From an uncultured Desulfobacter sp. (lineage in GTDB: Bacteria; Desulfobacterota; Desulfobacteria; Desulfobacterales; Desulfobacteraceae), in assembly GCF_963665355.1 (NCBI RefSeq), contig NZ_OY762229.1:1736001-1800000 (forward strand): a DNA stretch of 64,000 nucleotides. The letters run 5' to 3'. Position numbers and translations under genes: made by a program. The notes below the pieces were generated by a model, which was not told the origin of the DNA, did not search any database, and saw nothing but the letters and a program-made list of their open reading frames with translations. This document shows, one piece after another, positions 37,409 through 48,177 of this stretch. The stretch's first letter is position 1. Every line of letters begins with the position of its first letter.

Positions 37409-38791
37409 TTATACTATCATGGATTCGGGGTTGACCCATTCATCAAATTGTTCGGGTTGGACCAGGCCTAAGTCTGCAGCCGCCTCTTTTAATGTCATGC
37501 CTTCCTGGAGTGCTTTTTTGGCGATCCGGGCGGAATTGTCATATCCGATGCGGGGTGCCAGAGCCGTGACCAGCATCAGGGAGTTCTTCAGATGGCGTTC
37601 AATCACCGGGATGTTGGGAGCAATACCGTCCAGGCAATGGGATGTGAAAGAGGAGATAACGTCGGCCAGAAGCGTAACCGACTCAAGCAGGTTATGGATG
37701 ATCACCGGCTTAAATACATTAAGTTCAAAGTTTCCCTGGCTGGCGGCAAACCCGATGGCGGCATCATTTCCCATAACCTGGCAGGCAACCATGGTGGCGG
37801 CTTCGGCCTGGGTGGGGTTTACCTTTCCCGGCATGATGGAGCTGCCCGGTTCATTGGCCGGGATCAAAAGCTCCCCGATACCGCATCTGGGACCGCTGGC
37901 AAGCCACCGCACGTCATTGGCGATTTTCATCAGATTGGCAGCCAGCCCTTTGAGTGCGCCACTGGTGAAAATGATCTGGTCGTGTCCGGTAAGACCATGG
38001 AAGGTATTTTTTATCTGCTTGAAAGGATGGCCGGTTGCCCTGGCAAGCTCCTCTGCCACGGCTTTTCCAAAATCCTGGGGCGCATTTAAACCTGTGCCCA
38101 CCGCTGTTCCGCCAATGGCCAGGGGATACAATGTTTCCAGGGACTGCAAAATCTGCTCCCTGCTGCTTTCGACCATGGCTTTCCAGCCGCTGATTTCCTG
38201 GCCAAGGGTCAGGGGGGTGGCATCCTGGAGATGGGTACGCCCGATTTTAATGATCTTTGAAAAATCACGGGATTTCCCTTCCAGGGTGAGATGCATGCGG
38301 TCAATTTCGGGAAGCAGTGAGTCGTGTATCTCAAATACCGCCGCGATGTGCATGGCTGCCGGGAATGTATCATTGGAACTTTGGGATTTGTTCACATGGT
38401 CATTGGGGTGAATGGATCTGGCATCATCAAGCTCTTTGCCGTCAAGAAGCACGGCCCGGTTGGCGATAACCTCATTTAAATTCATATTGGTCTGGGTGCC
38501 GCTGCCGGTCTGCCAGACGTGAAGGGGAAACTGGCTGTCATGATCCCCGTTCAGGATTTCATCGCAGACGCGGATAATAAGATCTGCCCGGTGATCATCC
38601 AGCAGCCCCATCTGCCTGTTGACTGCTGCGCAGGCTTTTTTAAGCCGTGCATAGGCATGTATCAGGGTCCGCGGCATCAACTGCCGGCCAATGGTGAAAT
38701 TCTGCCGGCTACGTTCGGTCTGGGCGCCCCACAAGGCATCTGCGGGCACCTGGATTGTTCCCATGGTATCATGTTCGGTTCGATGGGCCAT
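37409..38791 (-). CDS. fumC: Fumarate hydratase class II (FumC)
   Basis: This soluble iron-independent fumarase interconverts fumarate and malate. It has 460 residues with the fumarase/aspartase signature [16 protein letters not shown], the N-terminal [18 protein letters not shown], and [14 protein letters not shown]. The ATG at 38791 has AGGAGG. It is monocistronic and divergent from thiC. A truncated aldehyde dehydrogenase abuts its 3' end. Confidence 0.96.
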   Translation of the reverse strand: MAHRTEHDTMGTIQVPADALWGAQTERSRQNFTIGRQLMPRTLIHAYARLKKACAAVNRQMGLLDDHRADLIIRVCDEILNGDHDSQFPLHVWQTGSGTQTNMNLNEVIANRAVLLDGKELDDARSIHPNDHVNKSQSSNDTFPAAMHIAAVFEIHDSLLPEIDRMHLTLEGKSRDFSKIIKIGRTHLQDATPLTLGQEISGWKAMVESSREQILQSLETLYPLAIGGTAVGTGLNAPQDFGKAVAEELARATGHPFKQIKNTFHGLTGHDQIIFTSGALKGLAANLMKIANDVRWLASGPRCGIGELLIPANEPGSSIMPGKVNPTQAEAATMVACQVMGNDAAIGFAASQGNFELNVFKPVIIHNLLESVTLLADVISSFTSHCLDGIAPNIPVIERHLKNSLMLVTALAPRIGYDNSARIAKKALQEGMTLKEAAADLGLVQPEQFDEWVNPESMIV

Positions 38792-38962
38792 CTGTTAATT
38801 CCTCCTGTTTGCCCTTAAGGGGGAAAGGGCAGGTCTGTGATGTCGGTTTCGGGAGTGATGGATTCCCTTAAATCTTGGTAATAATGATTCAAATACAGGT
38901 TAAATGGCACATTGGCAAGGGCGTAAAAAACAGCCGGCGGATTTGGGGGGCAGTGAACCTGA

Positions 38963-38991
38963 TTGACAAATGTTACTTGTTGCGATAGGTT
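38963..38991 (+). promoter_or_regulatory. Probable thiC promoter
   Basis: TTGACA (38963-38968), a 17-base spacer and TAGGTT (38986-38991) place transcription start just before the TPP riboswitch. Confidence 0.55.
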
Positions 38992-39002
38992 TCCTCGCAC
39001 AT

Positions 39003-39107
39003 AGCCCAAGCGGGGAGTGTCTATATGGGACACTGAGAGATCTGCCCTAAGCAGAGGACCCTTTGAACCTGATCCGGATTATACCGGCGTAGGGAAACGG
39101 TGCAATA
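39003..39107 (+). ncRNA. TPP riboswitch (THI element)
   Basis: The conserved blocks of the thiamine pyrophosphate aptamer are present in order: CGGGGAGT, CTGAGAGAT, CCCTTTGAACCTGATC, and CCGGCGTAGGGAA. It lies directly upstream of thiC and is followed by an intrinsic terminator, so ligand binding is expected to stop transcription. Confidence 0.95.
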
Positions 39108-39127
39108 AAGTATCCTCCCAAGATTAT

Positions 39128-39169
39128 GCCGTGAACCCTGCAAACAAAAAGGGTCGCGGCTTTTTTTTT
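39128..39169 (+). terminator. Riboswitch-controlled intrinsic terminator
   Basis: GCCGTGAACCCT (39128-39139) pairs imperfectly with AGGGTCGCGGC (39150-39160), followed by nine Ts. It lies between the TPP aptamer and the thiC ribosome binding site. Confidence 0.85.
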
Positions 39170-39189
39170 ATTCGAAGAGGAGAATTGAT

Positions 39190-40494
39190 ATGACACAGTT
39201 GGAGATGGCCCGTCAGGGAAAAATCACGGAAGAGGTAAAATTTGCGGCGGCCCAGGAAAACATTGATCCAGACCTTCTGCGGCAACGCATTGCTGAAGGC
39301 ACCGCCATCATCTGCCATAACGTGAGGCATACACACGGCAAACCCCTGGCCGTCGGTAAGGGGCTGCGCACCAAGGTCAACGCCAATATCGGCACGAGCA
39401 AGGACGACACCAGCATTGACAAGGAGTTGGAAAAAGCCCGTGTCGCGGTTGCCGCCGGGGCAGATGCCATCATGGACCTGTCCACGGGCGGTCCGGTGGA
39501 TGAAATCCGCCGCGCAATTATTCATGAAACCGACGCCTGTATCGGCAGCGTTCCCCTTTATCAGGCCGCGGTGGATACGGTTACACGCAAGAAAAAGCCC
39601 CTGGTGAAAATGACGGTTGACGAGATCTTCGACGGTATTGTCAAGCATCTGGATGACGGGGTCGATTTTATCACGGTTCATTGCGGAGTGACGCGCAGCA
39701 CCGTTGAGCGCATGGACCGTGAAGGCCGTATCATGGAGGTGGTGTCCCGGGGCGGTTCCTTTACCTGCGGGTGGATGGCCTATAACGACGCAGAAAACCC
39801 CCTGTATGAATTCTATGACCGGCTCCTTGAAGTGGTCAGGCCATATGACGCCACCCTGTCTCTGGGTGACGGCTTCCGGCCCGGTGCCATTGCCGATGCC
39901 ACGGACCGTGCCCAGATCCATGAACTGATTATTCTGGGTGAGTTGACCCAGCGCGCCTGGGATGCCGGTATTCAGGTCATGATCGAGGGTCCGGGGCACG
40001 TGCCTTTAAACCAGATCGAAAGCAACATCCAGTTGCAGAAACGTCTGTGCCACGGTGCGCCCTTCTATGTGCTGGGCCCTCTGGTGACCGACATTGCGCC
40101 CGGTTATGATCATATCTCCTGCGCCATCGGCGGGGCCATTGCGGCAGCTGCCGGGGCGGATTTTCTATGTTATGTGACGCCCACCGAGCACCTGTGTCTT
40201 CCCGGTGTCGAAGATGTCCACGAGGGTGTCATGGCAAGCCGCCTGGCAGCCCATGCCGCGGACATTGTCAAGGGAGTGCCCGGTGCCTGGGAAAAAGATC
40301 TGGCCATGAGCCGCTACCGCAAGGCACTTGACTGGGAAGGCCAGTACAAGATGGCCCTTGACCCGGAAAAAGCCCGGCGTTTGCGGGAGTCCTCAGGGGT
40401 CGACGAAGGACACGGCGCCTGCACCATGTGTGGTGAATACTGCGCCTACAAGATCATGGAAAACAGAGAAAAACGTAAATGGGCCAATCTGTAG
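39190..40494 (+). CDS. thiC: Phosphomethylpyrimidine synthase ThiC
   Basis: This radical SAM enzyme converts aminoimidazole ribotide to hydroxymethylpyrimidine phosphate in thiamine synthesis. It has 434 residues, the shorter anaerobe/archaeal-like length. It carries the family blocks NVRHTHGKPLAVGKGLRTKVNANIG-type, HCGVTR, EGPGHVP, and the C-terminal cluster motif CTMCGEYC. GAGGAG precedes the ATG. Expression is gated by the TPP riboswitch just upstream. Confidence 0.97.
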   Translation: MTQLEMARQGKITEEVKFAAAQENIDPDLLRQRIAEGTAIICHNVRHTHGKPLAVGKGLRTKVNANIGTSKDDTSIDKELEKARVAVAAGADAIMDLSTGGPVDEIRRAIIHETDACIGSVPLYQAAVDTVTRKKKPLVKMTVDEIFDGIVKHLDDGVDFITVHCGVTRSTVERMDREGRIMEVVSRGGSFTCGWMAYNDAENPLYEFYDRLLEVVRPYDATLSLGDGFRPGAIADATDRAQIHELIILGELTQRAWDAGIQVMIEGPGHVPLNQIESNIQLQKRLCHGAPFYVLGPLVTDIAPGYDHISCAIGGAIAAAAGADFLCYVTPTEHLCLPGVEDVHEGVMASRLAAHAADIVKGVPGAWEKDLAMSRYRKALDWEGQYKMALDPEKARRLRESSGVDEGHGACTMCGEYCAYKIMENREKRKWANL

Positions 40495-40684
40495 GCAAAC
40501 GCTCCGGCCGTAACCTGGGACCACACCCCGGGTGGTGTATAAAAATTTGAAAAAAACAGTTCAGCAAAATATAAAAATCATGTATATTCAACATCTTTTT
40601 ATAAGTAAAAATTCCTGTGCGATCTTAAATTATAACGGGCTGATCTGGACACCATCCGGGCGGTTTTGGAACATGGAGTAAAAA

Positions 40685-42106
<1,422 letters not shown>

Positions 42107-42117
42107 CGGGCCGTTTT

Positions 42118-42654
42118 ATGACTCTGTACTCATACAAGAATATTGCGCCACAGATCCATGACTCTGTTTTTGTCGCACCGGGTGCAAAGATTATCGGTGA
42201 TGTGCATATCGGCCGGGATTCTTCGGTCTGGTTTCAAACGGTTCTGCGGGGCGATGTCGCGTATATCCGCATTGGCGAGCGTACCAATATCCAGGACCTT
42301 TGCATGGGCCATGTGGCCAAAGACACCCCCCTGATCATCGGTAACGGCGTGACCATCGGCCATAGTTGCTGTGTCCACGGCACCACCATTGGGGACAACT
42401 GCCTGATCGGCATGGGTGCCATCCTTTTGAACAAAAGCGTGATAGGGCAGGGCTGCGTCATCGCCGCCGGCAGCGTAGTCCTGGAACGGACCGAAATCCC
42501 GCCATATTCACTTGTTACAGGGTCGCCGGGGAAGGTAAAAAAGGTTTACGAGAACCGGGAACAGATTGTCCAGATGATGGAAAAGGCATCCGGCAACTAT
42601 TTGAAACACGCAATGGAGTACAGTTTTAACGATCTGTTTCATGAAATAAAATAG
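42118..42654 (+). CDS. Gamma-class carbonic anhydrase-like protein
   Basis: This left-handed beta-helix protein of 178 residues (YrdA/PaaY/CaiE group) has hexapeptide repeats throughout the middle. The metal-binding His are recognisable at MGHVAKD, IGHSCCVHG. Members are carbonic anhydrases or have unknown roles. It follows glyS after 11 bases and is probably co-transcribed, although its ribosome binding site is weak. Its TAG stop is the first part of a family-B repeat. Confidence 0.87.
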   Translation: MTLYSYKNIAPQIHDSVFVAPGAKIIGDVHIGRDSSVWFQTVLRGDVAYIRIGERTNIQDLCMGHVAKDTPLIIGNGVTIGHSCCVHGTTIGDNCLIGMGAILLNKSVIGQGCVIAAGSVVLERTEIPPYSLVTGSPGKVKKVYENREQIVQMMEKASGNYLKHAMEYSFNDLFHEIK

Positions 42655-42765
42655 TGTTTGGAGCAGAAGTTAACCCTCTGCTTTGTTGCAAAGAAAATGT
42701 GCAATCCTCATATACTCGAGTATGATGAAGGTTGCACATTTTTTTATGATTTGCGTTTGGGCCGT
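42654..42765 (+). repeat. Dispersed palindromic repeat family B, copy 3
   Basis: The copy starts GTGTTTGGAG at the stop codon of the preceding gene. Its core hairpin is ATGTGCAATCCTCATATACT and GTATG...GGTTGCACAT, followed by seven Ts. It lies between converging genes. Confidence 0.8.
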
Positions 42766-42788
42766 TTTTCCTTATGTGATTCAAACTA

Positions 42789-45700
42789 TTACGTAAACCC
42801 CTGTTTTTTAATTTCTTTCAAATAGGCAGGATAACAGGAAAGATAAAACGACAAAGGGGCCGGAAAATTGTCCCCTAAAATACCGTCGATGAACAGCTGA
42901 CTGATCTCCCGGTTGCGCTGGAGCACAAACTGAGAGGTGATGAAAACGTGCCGCTCATCTTCGGACAGGGATGCAATGAATTTTTCAAGCCCGCTGGTGG
43001 CCCGGGGCTGGTACATCCAGAAATACAAAAGATCCAGTGCATGGAGCATCAGAATGTTCTCCAATTCCATCACCTCTGCCAGGGCCTTGTTTTTCTGATC
43101 CTTTGGCGCCGACAGGACCGCAAAGGTTTTCATATCCGGAAAAAGCAGCTCCAGTTTGGTATAGCTTTCAAGGATCTGTCCGAATTTCTGGGAATAGTCG
43201 CGTATCCTGAGGCGAATATTGGTCACCCGGTCCACAAAGCCTTCCAGCAGCCCGGCAACGATATCAGAAGAGGCCTTGGAAATCACCGCCGCCCATTTTT
43301 GGAGCACTATATTCGCATCCAGAACACCGGCAACGGGCAAAATGGAAAACAGTACCGCATTCAGCGCAATGGCCACGGGTATGGACAGAATACTTCTGAA
43401 CAGATTGCCGAAAGCAACCACTTTGGGCAACCCCCTGAAGGTGTTGTGGGTAAACAGATAAAGGCCGTTGGCCAAAGCCATGAACACATACAGCCACACC
43501 GGATGGGTGGTGGTGGTGATATCAAATCCTCTGTCCAGGGCCACGGTCTTGACCAGATAATCCAGCAAGGGGACAGAAAAACCGGTGAACAAAAGAGAGT
43601 CTGTCAGCCGGTCCCAACTGACATAATCATTCCAGCGAAGCATGGGAGACCGTTTAAACCCGCCACCACCCAGCACCGACTGAATGATGTTGCGAACACC
43701 GGTAATCCCGAACCAGATGAACGCTCCCAGATAGGCCAGGACCCAGAAATCCTTGGTCAGGGCAAATGTAAAAAATGCAGGAATCAGCCCCCCCAATACC
43801 TTGAGGATATTTTTCAGTCGGGAGTCCAGATAATGCCAGCCAAACCGGCGGCTGCCCTTCTTTTGGACTTTATCGCTCAAAGACAGTTTCAGTTTCTGCT
43901 TGCTTCGGAGCCCCCCCAGGGTCACGATGTTTCCGTTGTCATTCATATGGGTGGCACCCGAATATACCAGCCATTTGAGCTTCATATGAAATCCGAGACG
44001 GTGGAATCCGGGGATATAATAGGCCATCCGGTAAATGAGCGGATGAAGCGGCGTATCCTTATGATAAGGAATATAGGTTTTGCTGGGGAAAACACTCATG
44101 CGCAGGGGCAGGGTCCGGCGGGTATCATGGCCGGCCGAATGGTGAATTTCCCGTTGGGCTCTCAGGGGCAGGGTTTCTTTGACAGCCAGTCCCATGCCGT
44201 ATGACTTCTGGGTCCTTCCTGTGGAGTCGCTTCCGATTCTTGATTTCAGCGGGGTGTCCTGATAGTAAAGCTTCAGGGTCATCAGATCGTTTAAAATAGC
44301 TTCAAGCCGAATCTGGCGATCTTTGGCATCCGTATCATTGTACTGGGTTGTTTCGGATATGATATCCCTGACCTCATGCTTGAGGGAGATGATACTGCCG
44401 CTGTTCAGGGTCTGCTGCAGGGTGTTGATGGCCGGCAGGTGTGCCATGTCGCCCTGCATGTACGCCTTGAGATTAAATATTTCCAGGCGGGTGATCATGC
44501 CGTGGCCGTCGTATAAGAGTTCGAGTACCTCGTCAGCCCGAAGGTTGACCAGATTCAGCGTCACCCGGTAACCGGACCGGAGTGCCGTCACCCGGTCCAG
44601 CAGCTCCGGAGCGCTCAGTCGCATCAGCTCGGGCAGGTTTTCATTGTCCTGGGGGGACTTCGGAAGCAGGATGTCCTGATTGCGGTCCGAAGCTAAAAAA
44701 GACTCAACCATATCTTCAATATCGAACCGGTCGGCCTGGTCAATCCATGTTTGGATCTTCCGGCGGCCCTGTTCGTCAGCCGGATCCAGATTGTTTTTCA
44801 AGGAGACCAGTTTCAGGCCCAGAGCCTCTTCAATCTGAGTCTGAATAAATTCGGACAAATGCCCGACAGAGGCTTGGCCAACTCCCACAAATTTTAAAAA
44901 TTGGCCCCGTGACAAGGCCGGCATCTCCAGTTCCAGATCTGCATTGATGTTGTGCAGGATTTCTGAATTAAAACGGTCAAGCAGGGCCATGACCTCATCC
45001 CGGATATGCCGGGAAACCGCCCGGCCCATTTCCATCATATTGACCACAGCCGGTTCCGCCAGAAAGCACAGATAATCCTGGGTGTCTGAAAATCCCCGGG
45101 GCACCCAGACCAGCTGAACGTATTTATTCCGGTAACGGGCATAGTACTCAACCCCCATCCGGACATCTATTTCAAGAATTTTAGCTGCGCTGAACAGCTC
45201 TGCGGCAATCCTGGGCTCGATATAGTGGTACTGAACCACCCGAAGGCGTCGGATTCCTTTGATCCAGGCATCCATGACCAGATGGGTGGGTGTTTTACGC
45301 CCCTTTGTGTTGGCATCGTGAACGTGGTCGTCAAAGGCGATCTGATTCCACTCTTCAGGCATTTCCAGCAGGCGGAACTCCTTAAGGTGGCGGCGGATGG
45401 TCAACGGCTTTCCAAATGCCGCCATCCGGAAATCATGGGCCAGGGACAACTGGCGCTCCTGATCACCTTTGGCCCGGATCAGCTCTTTCATGAGCTGAAG
45501 CAGCACCCGCGCCGTATTTTTGGGCATGGGCCCCGTGGCCGTGTCCAGCACCTCGGCCCTAAGCAGCCGCAGGGCCATGATCCGGTCTTCCACATCTCCC
45601 TCTTCCAGAGAGTTGAGCAGGTGGGCGACCGCATAGGCCGCCCGGATGCCCCGGGGTTCTGTCATGATTCGGATGCCATTGGGATGGAAGGCGGGATAAT

Positions 45701-45812
45701 ACCATTTGCGGGCCAGTGCCCGGCTGTCTGCCGAATCGTGGATGCTGTTGACGACGGAGATCAGGTCATGATCCCGTTTGTCATAGAACATTTTTAAAAA
45801 AAATGAATGCAT
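42789..45812 (-). CDS. Uncharacterised 1007-aa multidomain membrane protein
   Basis: I do not recognise this protein. The N-terminal two thirds (residues 1 to about 670) appear soluble, mostly helical, with many Arg/Lys and Leu and a short PSKTYIPYHKDTPLHP segment near 600. About five hydrophobic helices follow at roughly residues 675-835 (for example FWVLAYLGAFIWFGITGV and WLYVFMALANGLYLF). The last 150 residues are soluble and helical. There is no signal peptide at the N-terminus. AGGACAGGA precedes the ATG at 45812. It is transcribed alone, divergent from an alcohol dehydrogenase and converging on the carbonic anhydrase gene. The even codon use across 3 kb and the lack of stops make it a real gene. 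Confidence 0.75.
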   Translation of the reverse strand: MHSFFLKMFYDKRDHDLISVVNSIHDSADSRALARKWYYPAFHPNGIRIMTEPRGIRAAYAVAHLLNSLEEGDVEDRIMALRLLRAEVLDTATGPMPKNTARVLLQLMKELIRAKGDQERQLSLAHDFRMAAFGKPLTIRRHLKEFRLLEMPEEWNQIAFDDHVHDANTKGRKTPTHLVMDAWIKGIRRLRVVQYHYIEPRIAAELFSAAKILEIDVRMGVEYYARYRNKYVQLVWVPRGFSDTQDYLCFLAEPAVVNMMEMGRAVSRHIRDEVMALLDRFNSEILHNINADLELEMPALSRGQFLKFVGVGQASVGHLSEFIQTQIEEALGLKLVSLKNNLDPADEQGRRKIQTWIDQADRFDIEDMVESFLASDRNQDILLPKSPQDNENLPELMRLSAPELLDRVTALRSGYRVTLNLVNLRADEVLELLYDGHGMITRLEIFNLKAYMQGDMAHLPAINTLQQTLNSGSIISLKHEVRDIISETTQYNDTDAKDRQIRLEAILNDLMTLKLYYQDTPLKSRIGSDSTGRTQKSYGMGLAVKETLPLRAQREIHHSAGHDTRRTLPLRMSVFPSKTYIPYHKDTPLHPLIYRMAYYIPGFHRLGFHMKLKWLVYSGATHMNDNGNIVTLGGLRSKQKLKLSLSDKVQKKGSRRFGWHYLDSRLKNILKVLGGLIPAFFTFALTKDFWVLAYLGAFIWFGITGVRNIIQSVLGGGGFKRSPMLRWNDYVSWDRLTDSLLFTGFSVPLLDYLVKTVALDRGFDITTTTHPVWLYVFMALANGLYLFTHNTFRGLPKVVAFGNLFRSILSIPVAIALNAVLFSILPVAGVLDANIVLQKWAAVISKASSDIVAGLLEGFVDRVTNIRLRIRDYSQKFGQILESYTKLELLFPDMKTFAVLSAPKDQKNKALAEVMELENILMLHALDLLYFWMYQPRATSGLEKFIASLSEDERHVFITSQFVLQRNREISQLFIDGILGDNFPAPLSFYLSCYPAYLKEIKKQGFT

Positions 45813-46011
45813 ATTCCTGTCCTAAATCTGTTACGAATCAGCCGAATAGGCGTTTAAGGCGTCGGCATTTAAATTGATCAGCCCATTGAATTCAATTTTA
45901 TATCACAGCTTCGCTTATGGAGAACAGCTTTTAACAACACCATTTATTGTACAGATGTGCGCTTTTTGCTAAATTGGGCACAATAATGGCAAAAAAACTC
46001 CAGGAGGAATC

Positions 46012-47115
46012 ATGCATTTCACCAGCTATATGCCCACCCGACTGATATTCGGACGCGACTGCATCCGTCAGCATACGTCAACAATCACCCCTCTGGGCAC
46101 CCGGGCTTTTATTGTAACCGGCGCCCGTTCTGCGCGCATGAACGGCTCCCTGCAGCAGATCACCCAGGCTCTCGGGACCCTGAATATCCCCTTTGTCCAC
46201 TTTGATGAAATAGAAGCCAACCCTTCGGTGGAAACCGTTCGCAGGGCCGCGGAAAAGCTGAAAAAAGAAAACTGTGACTTTGTCATCGGTATTGGGGGCG
46301 GCTCCCCCATGGATGCGGCCAAAGCCATTGCCCTTCTGGGATGCAATACCCTGGGCCATGACGATCTGTTTTCAGGCCGGTTTGATACCCCGCCCCTGCC
46401 GCTGATCGCCATCCCCACCACGGCCGGCACCGGCAGTGAAGTAACCCCCTACTCAATCCTTACGGATAAACGCATCAACAATAAAAGAAATCTGTCATCG
46501 GACAGTCTGTTTCCAGCGGTGTCCTTCCTGGATCCGGCATTTACCGATTCCCTGCCCCTGGATATCACCGTGAATACCGCCGTGGACGCCATGTCCCATG
46601 CCATTGAGGGATTTCTATCGCGCCGGGCCATTGTCCTGATCCGCCCCCTGGCCATGGAGAGCCTGTCCATGCTGGGCCCCTGTCTGACGTCGCTGGCGGC
46701 AGGCCATCTGCCTTCCCCCAAAGACCGGGACACCTTATTATACGCTTCCATGCTGGCCGGAATCGTCATCGCCCACTCAGGCACCACCTGTGTACACGCC
46801 ATGGGGTATCCCCTCACCTACTATAAAAATATAGATCACGGCCGGGCCAACGGCCTGCTGCTTGCCGCCTATTTGAAATTTCTTTCTCCCCACCGGACGG
46901 AGGTCGGACAGGTGTTAGGTGCTCTGGGTCTGGAAAGCCTCTCTGACTTTTCCGCATTGATGGATCAGCTGCTGGGGGCCAGAGAAGTGCTCAGCAAAGA
47001 AGATCTGGCCTGTTTCGTTGACACGTCTCTGACGGCAAAAGGCGTTGCGTACACAAACCCGTCACCCGATGAGGGCCAGATAAAAAAAATGTTTGAGGAT
47101 TCTTTTTTAAATTAG
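46012..47115 (+). CDS. Iron-containing alcohol dehydrogenase
   Basis: This group III alcohol dehydrogenase has 367 residues. NAD-binding GGGSPMDAAKAIAL lies near residue 95, and TTAGTGSEVTPYSIL follows. Iron ligands are recognisable as Asp and His in VDAMSHAIEGF and His in HAMGYPLTYYKNIDHGRANG. The ATG has AGGAGG. The substrate is probably a short-chain alcohol, aldehyde or butanol-type, and cannot be fixed from sequence. It converges with the heterodisulfide-reductase-like pair and ends in a TAG that starts a B repeat. Confidence 0.92.
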   Translation: MHFTSYMPTRLIFGRDCIRQHTSTITPLGTRAFIVTGARSARMNGSLQQITQALGTLNIPFVHFDEIEANPSVETVRRAAEKLKKENCDFVIGIGGGSPMDAAKAIALLGCNTLGHDDLFSGRFDTPPLPLIAIPTTAGTGSEVTPYSILTDKRINNKRNLSSDSLFPAVSFLDPAFTDSLPLDITVNTAVDAMSHAIEGFLSRRAIVLIRPLAMESLSMLGPCLTSLAAGHLPSPKDRDTLLYASMLAGIVIAHSGTTCVHAMGYPLTYYKNIDHGRANGLLLAAYLKFLSPHRTEVGQVLGALGLESLSDFSALMDQLLGAREVLSKEDLACFVDTSLTAKGVAYTNPSPDEGQIKKMFEDSFLN

Positions 47116-47220
47116 TGTTTGAACGAAAAGTCACCCATCTGCTTCGTTGCAAAAAAAAATGTGCAATCCTCACATACTACGTATGGAGGGTTGCACATTT
47201 TTTTTGTGGTTTACGTTTGG
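47115..47220 (+). repeat. Dispersed palindromic repeat family B, copy 4
   Basis: The copy starts GTGTTTGAACGAAAAG exactly at the stop codon of the alcohol dehydrogenase. Its core hairpin is GTGCAATCCTCACATAC and GTATGGAGGGTTGCAC, followed by eight Ts. It resembles a strong intrinsic terminator between converging genes. Confidence 0.85.
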
Positions 47221-47230
47221 TTTGTTTTTT

Positions 47231-47325
47231 TTATATGAAAGATTGGGTAAGTTACTCAGATCTTTCAACCTTTGTTGCGGGCTGAGCCTGACAGCTGAGA
47301 TGTCCGGTCAGCCCATGGCTGTTCG
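47231..47325 (-). repeat. Dispersed repeat family A, copy 3
   Basis: This is the reverse-orientation copy: TTTATATGAAAG, then TGGGTAAGTTACTCAG, AGATCTTTCAACCTTTGTTG, and finally CAGCCCATGGCTGTTC. It immediately follows B copy 4, so both families share this intergenic gap. Confidence 0.75.
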
Positions 47326-47331
47326 TCTCAT

Positions 47332-48177
47332 TTAGCGGTTTCTGGCAGTTGTTTCCAACACTGTCCGGTCCTTTTCAAGCCCCATGGCCAGGCCCAGCAA
47401 TTGGGGAAGGAGTATGGCGGGTATGGGGGGCGTGGATTCCGATTTCAGGATAAGATCCCGACCATATTCAAACTGCATGTGGCAATAATTGCATGCCGTG
47501 CAGATGATATTCGCTCCCTCCTCTTTGGCCGTTTTATATTTTTCCATAATAAAATCCCGGGCCAGGTCATTGTTTTTTTCCAGCAGGGGATTGCCGCAGC
47601 ATTCAAGGCGCTTGGACCAGTTCACGGGTTCTGCCCCGGTCAGTGCGATGATCCGCTCAAATATTTCCGGCGCATCGGGGCGGTCATCCAGCCCTGTGAT
47701 GCTTGAAGGGCGAAGGGCATGACAGCCGTAGCTTGGGGCCACCTTGATTTTGTCAAGGGGGTGTTTGATGCTTTGCCGGATAAAGTTTTTATCGATTTCC
47801 CGGTCCAGGAGGGTCAGCATGTGATGGACTTTGACCCCGCCCTTATAGTTCAGCCCTTCCTTCTCCAGTATCTTGTTGATCTTGACTTGTTTGTCAGGAT
47901 AATTGGTAAAATAATGTTCTGCCTGCTTAAAGGAGCCGAAACAGCACTTGCACAGGGTTAATACAGGCAGGTGATGGGCCTGGGCGATGGCCAGGTTCCG
48001 TATGGCCAGCAAAAGATAAGCATCGATATTTTTTTCTTTAACAGGATATCCGCAACAGCCAAAGTCAAGCTGTTCTTCCAACCCGACATTGAGTTTGGAT
48101 AGAACTGCTTTGGCCGATTTTGAGTGCTGGGGAATGTCAAATCCCGTTCTGCATCCTGAGAATAGCGCGTATTTCAT
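47332..48177 (-). CDS. HdrB-like CCG-domain subunit
   Basis: This 281-residue protein has two CCG cysteine-rich domains like HdrB, the subunit that holds the noncubane clusters for disulfide reduction. The first has CGYPVKEKN with LDFGCCG and CKCCFG; the second has YGCHALRPS, LECCGNPLL and CTACNYCH. All cysteines expected for two clusters are present. It starts inside the last four bases of the membrane subunit gene, so the two are coupled. The natural substrate in sulfate reducers is not certain; DsrC-like or other thiols are candidates. Confidence 0.85.
   Translation of the reverse strand: MKYALFSGCRTGFDIPQHSKSAKAVLSKLNVGLEEQLDFGCCGYPVKEKNIDAYLLLAIRNLAIAQAHHLPVLTLCKCCFGSFKQAEHYFTNYPDKQVKINKILEKEGLNYKGGVKVHHMLTLLDREIDKNFIRQSIKHPLDKIKVAPSYGCHALRPSSITGLDDRPDAPEIFERIIALTGAEPVNWSKRLECCGNPLLEKNNDLARDFIMEKYKTAKEEGANIICTACNYCHMQFEYGRDLILKSESTPPIPAILLPQLLGLAMGLEKDRTVLETTARNR

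Noticed and set aside
39003-39169. Treating the TPP riboswitch as a novel element
   Set aside because: All conserved blocks and the terminator match the known THI element upstream of thiC, so it is listed as a feature only.
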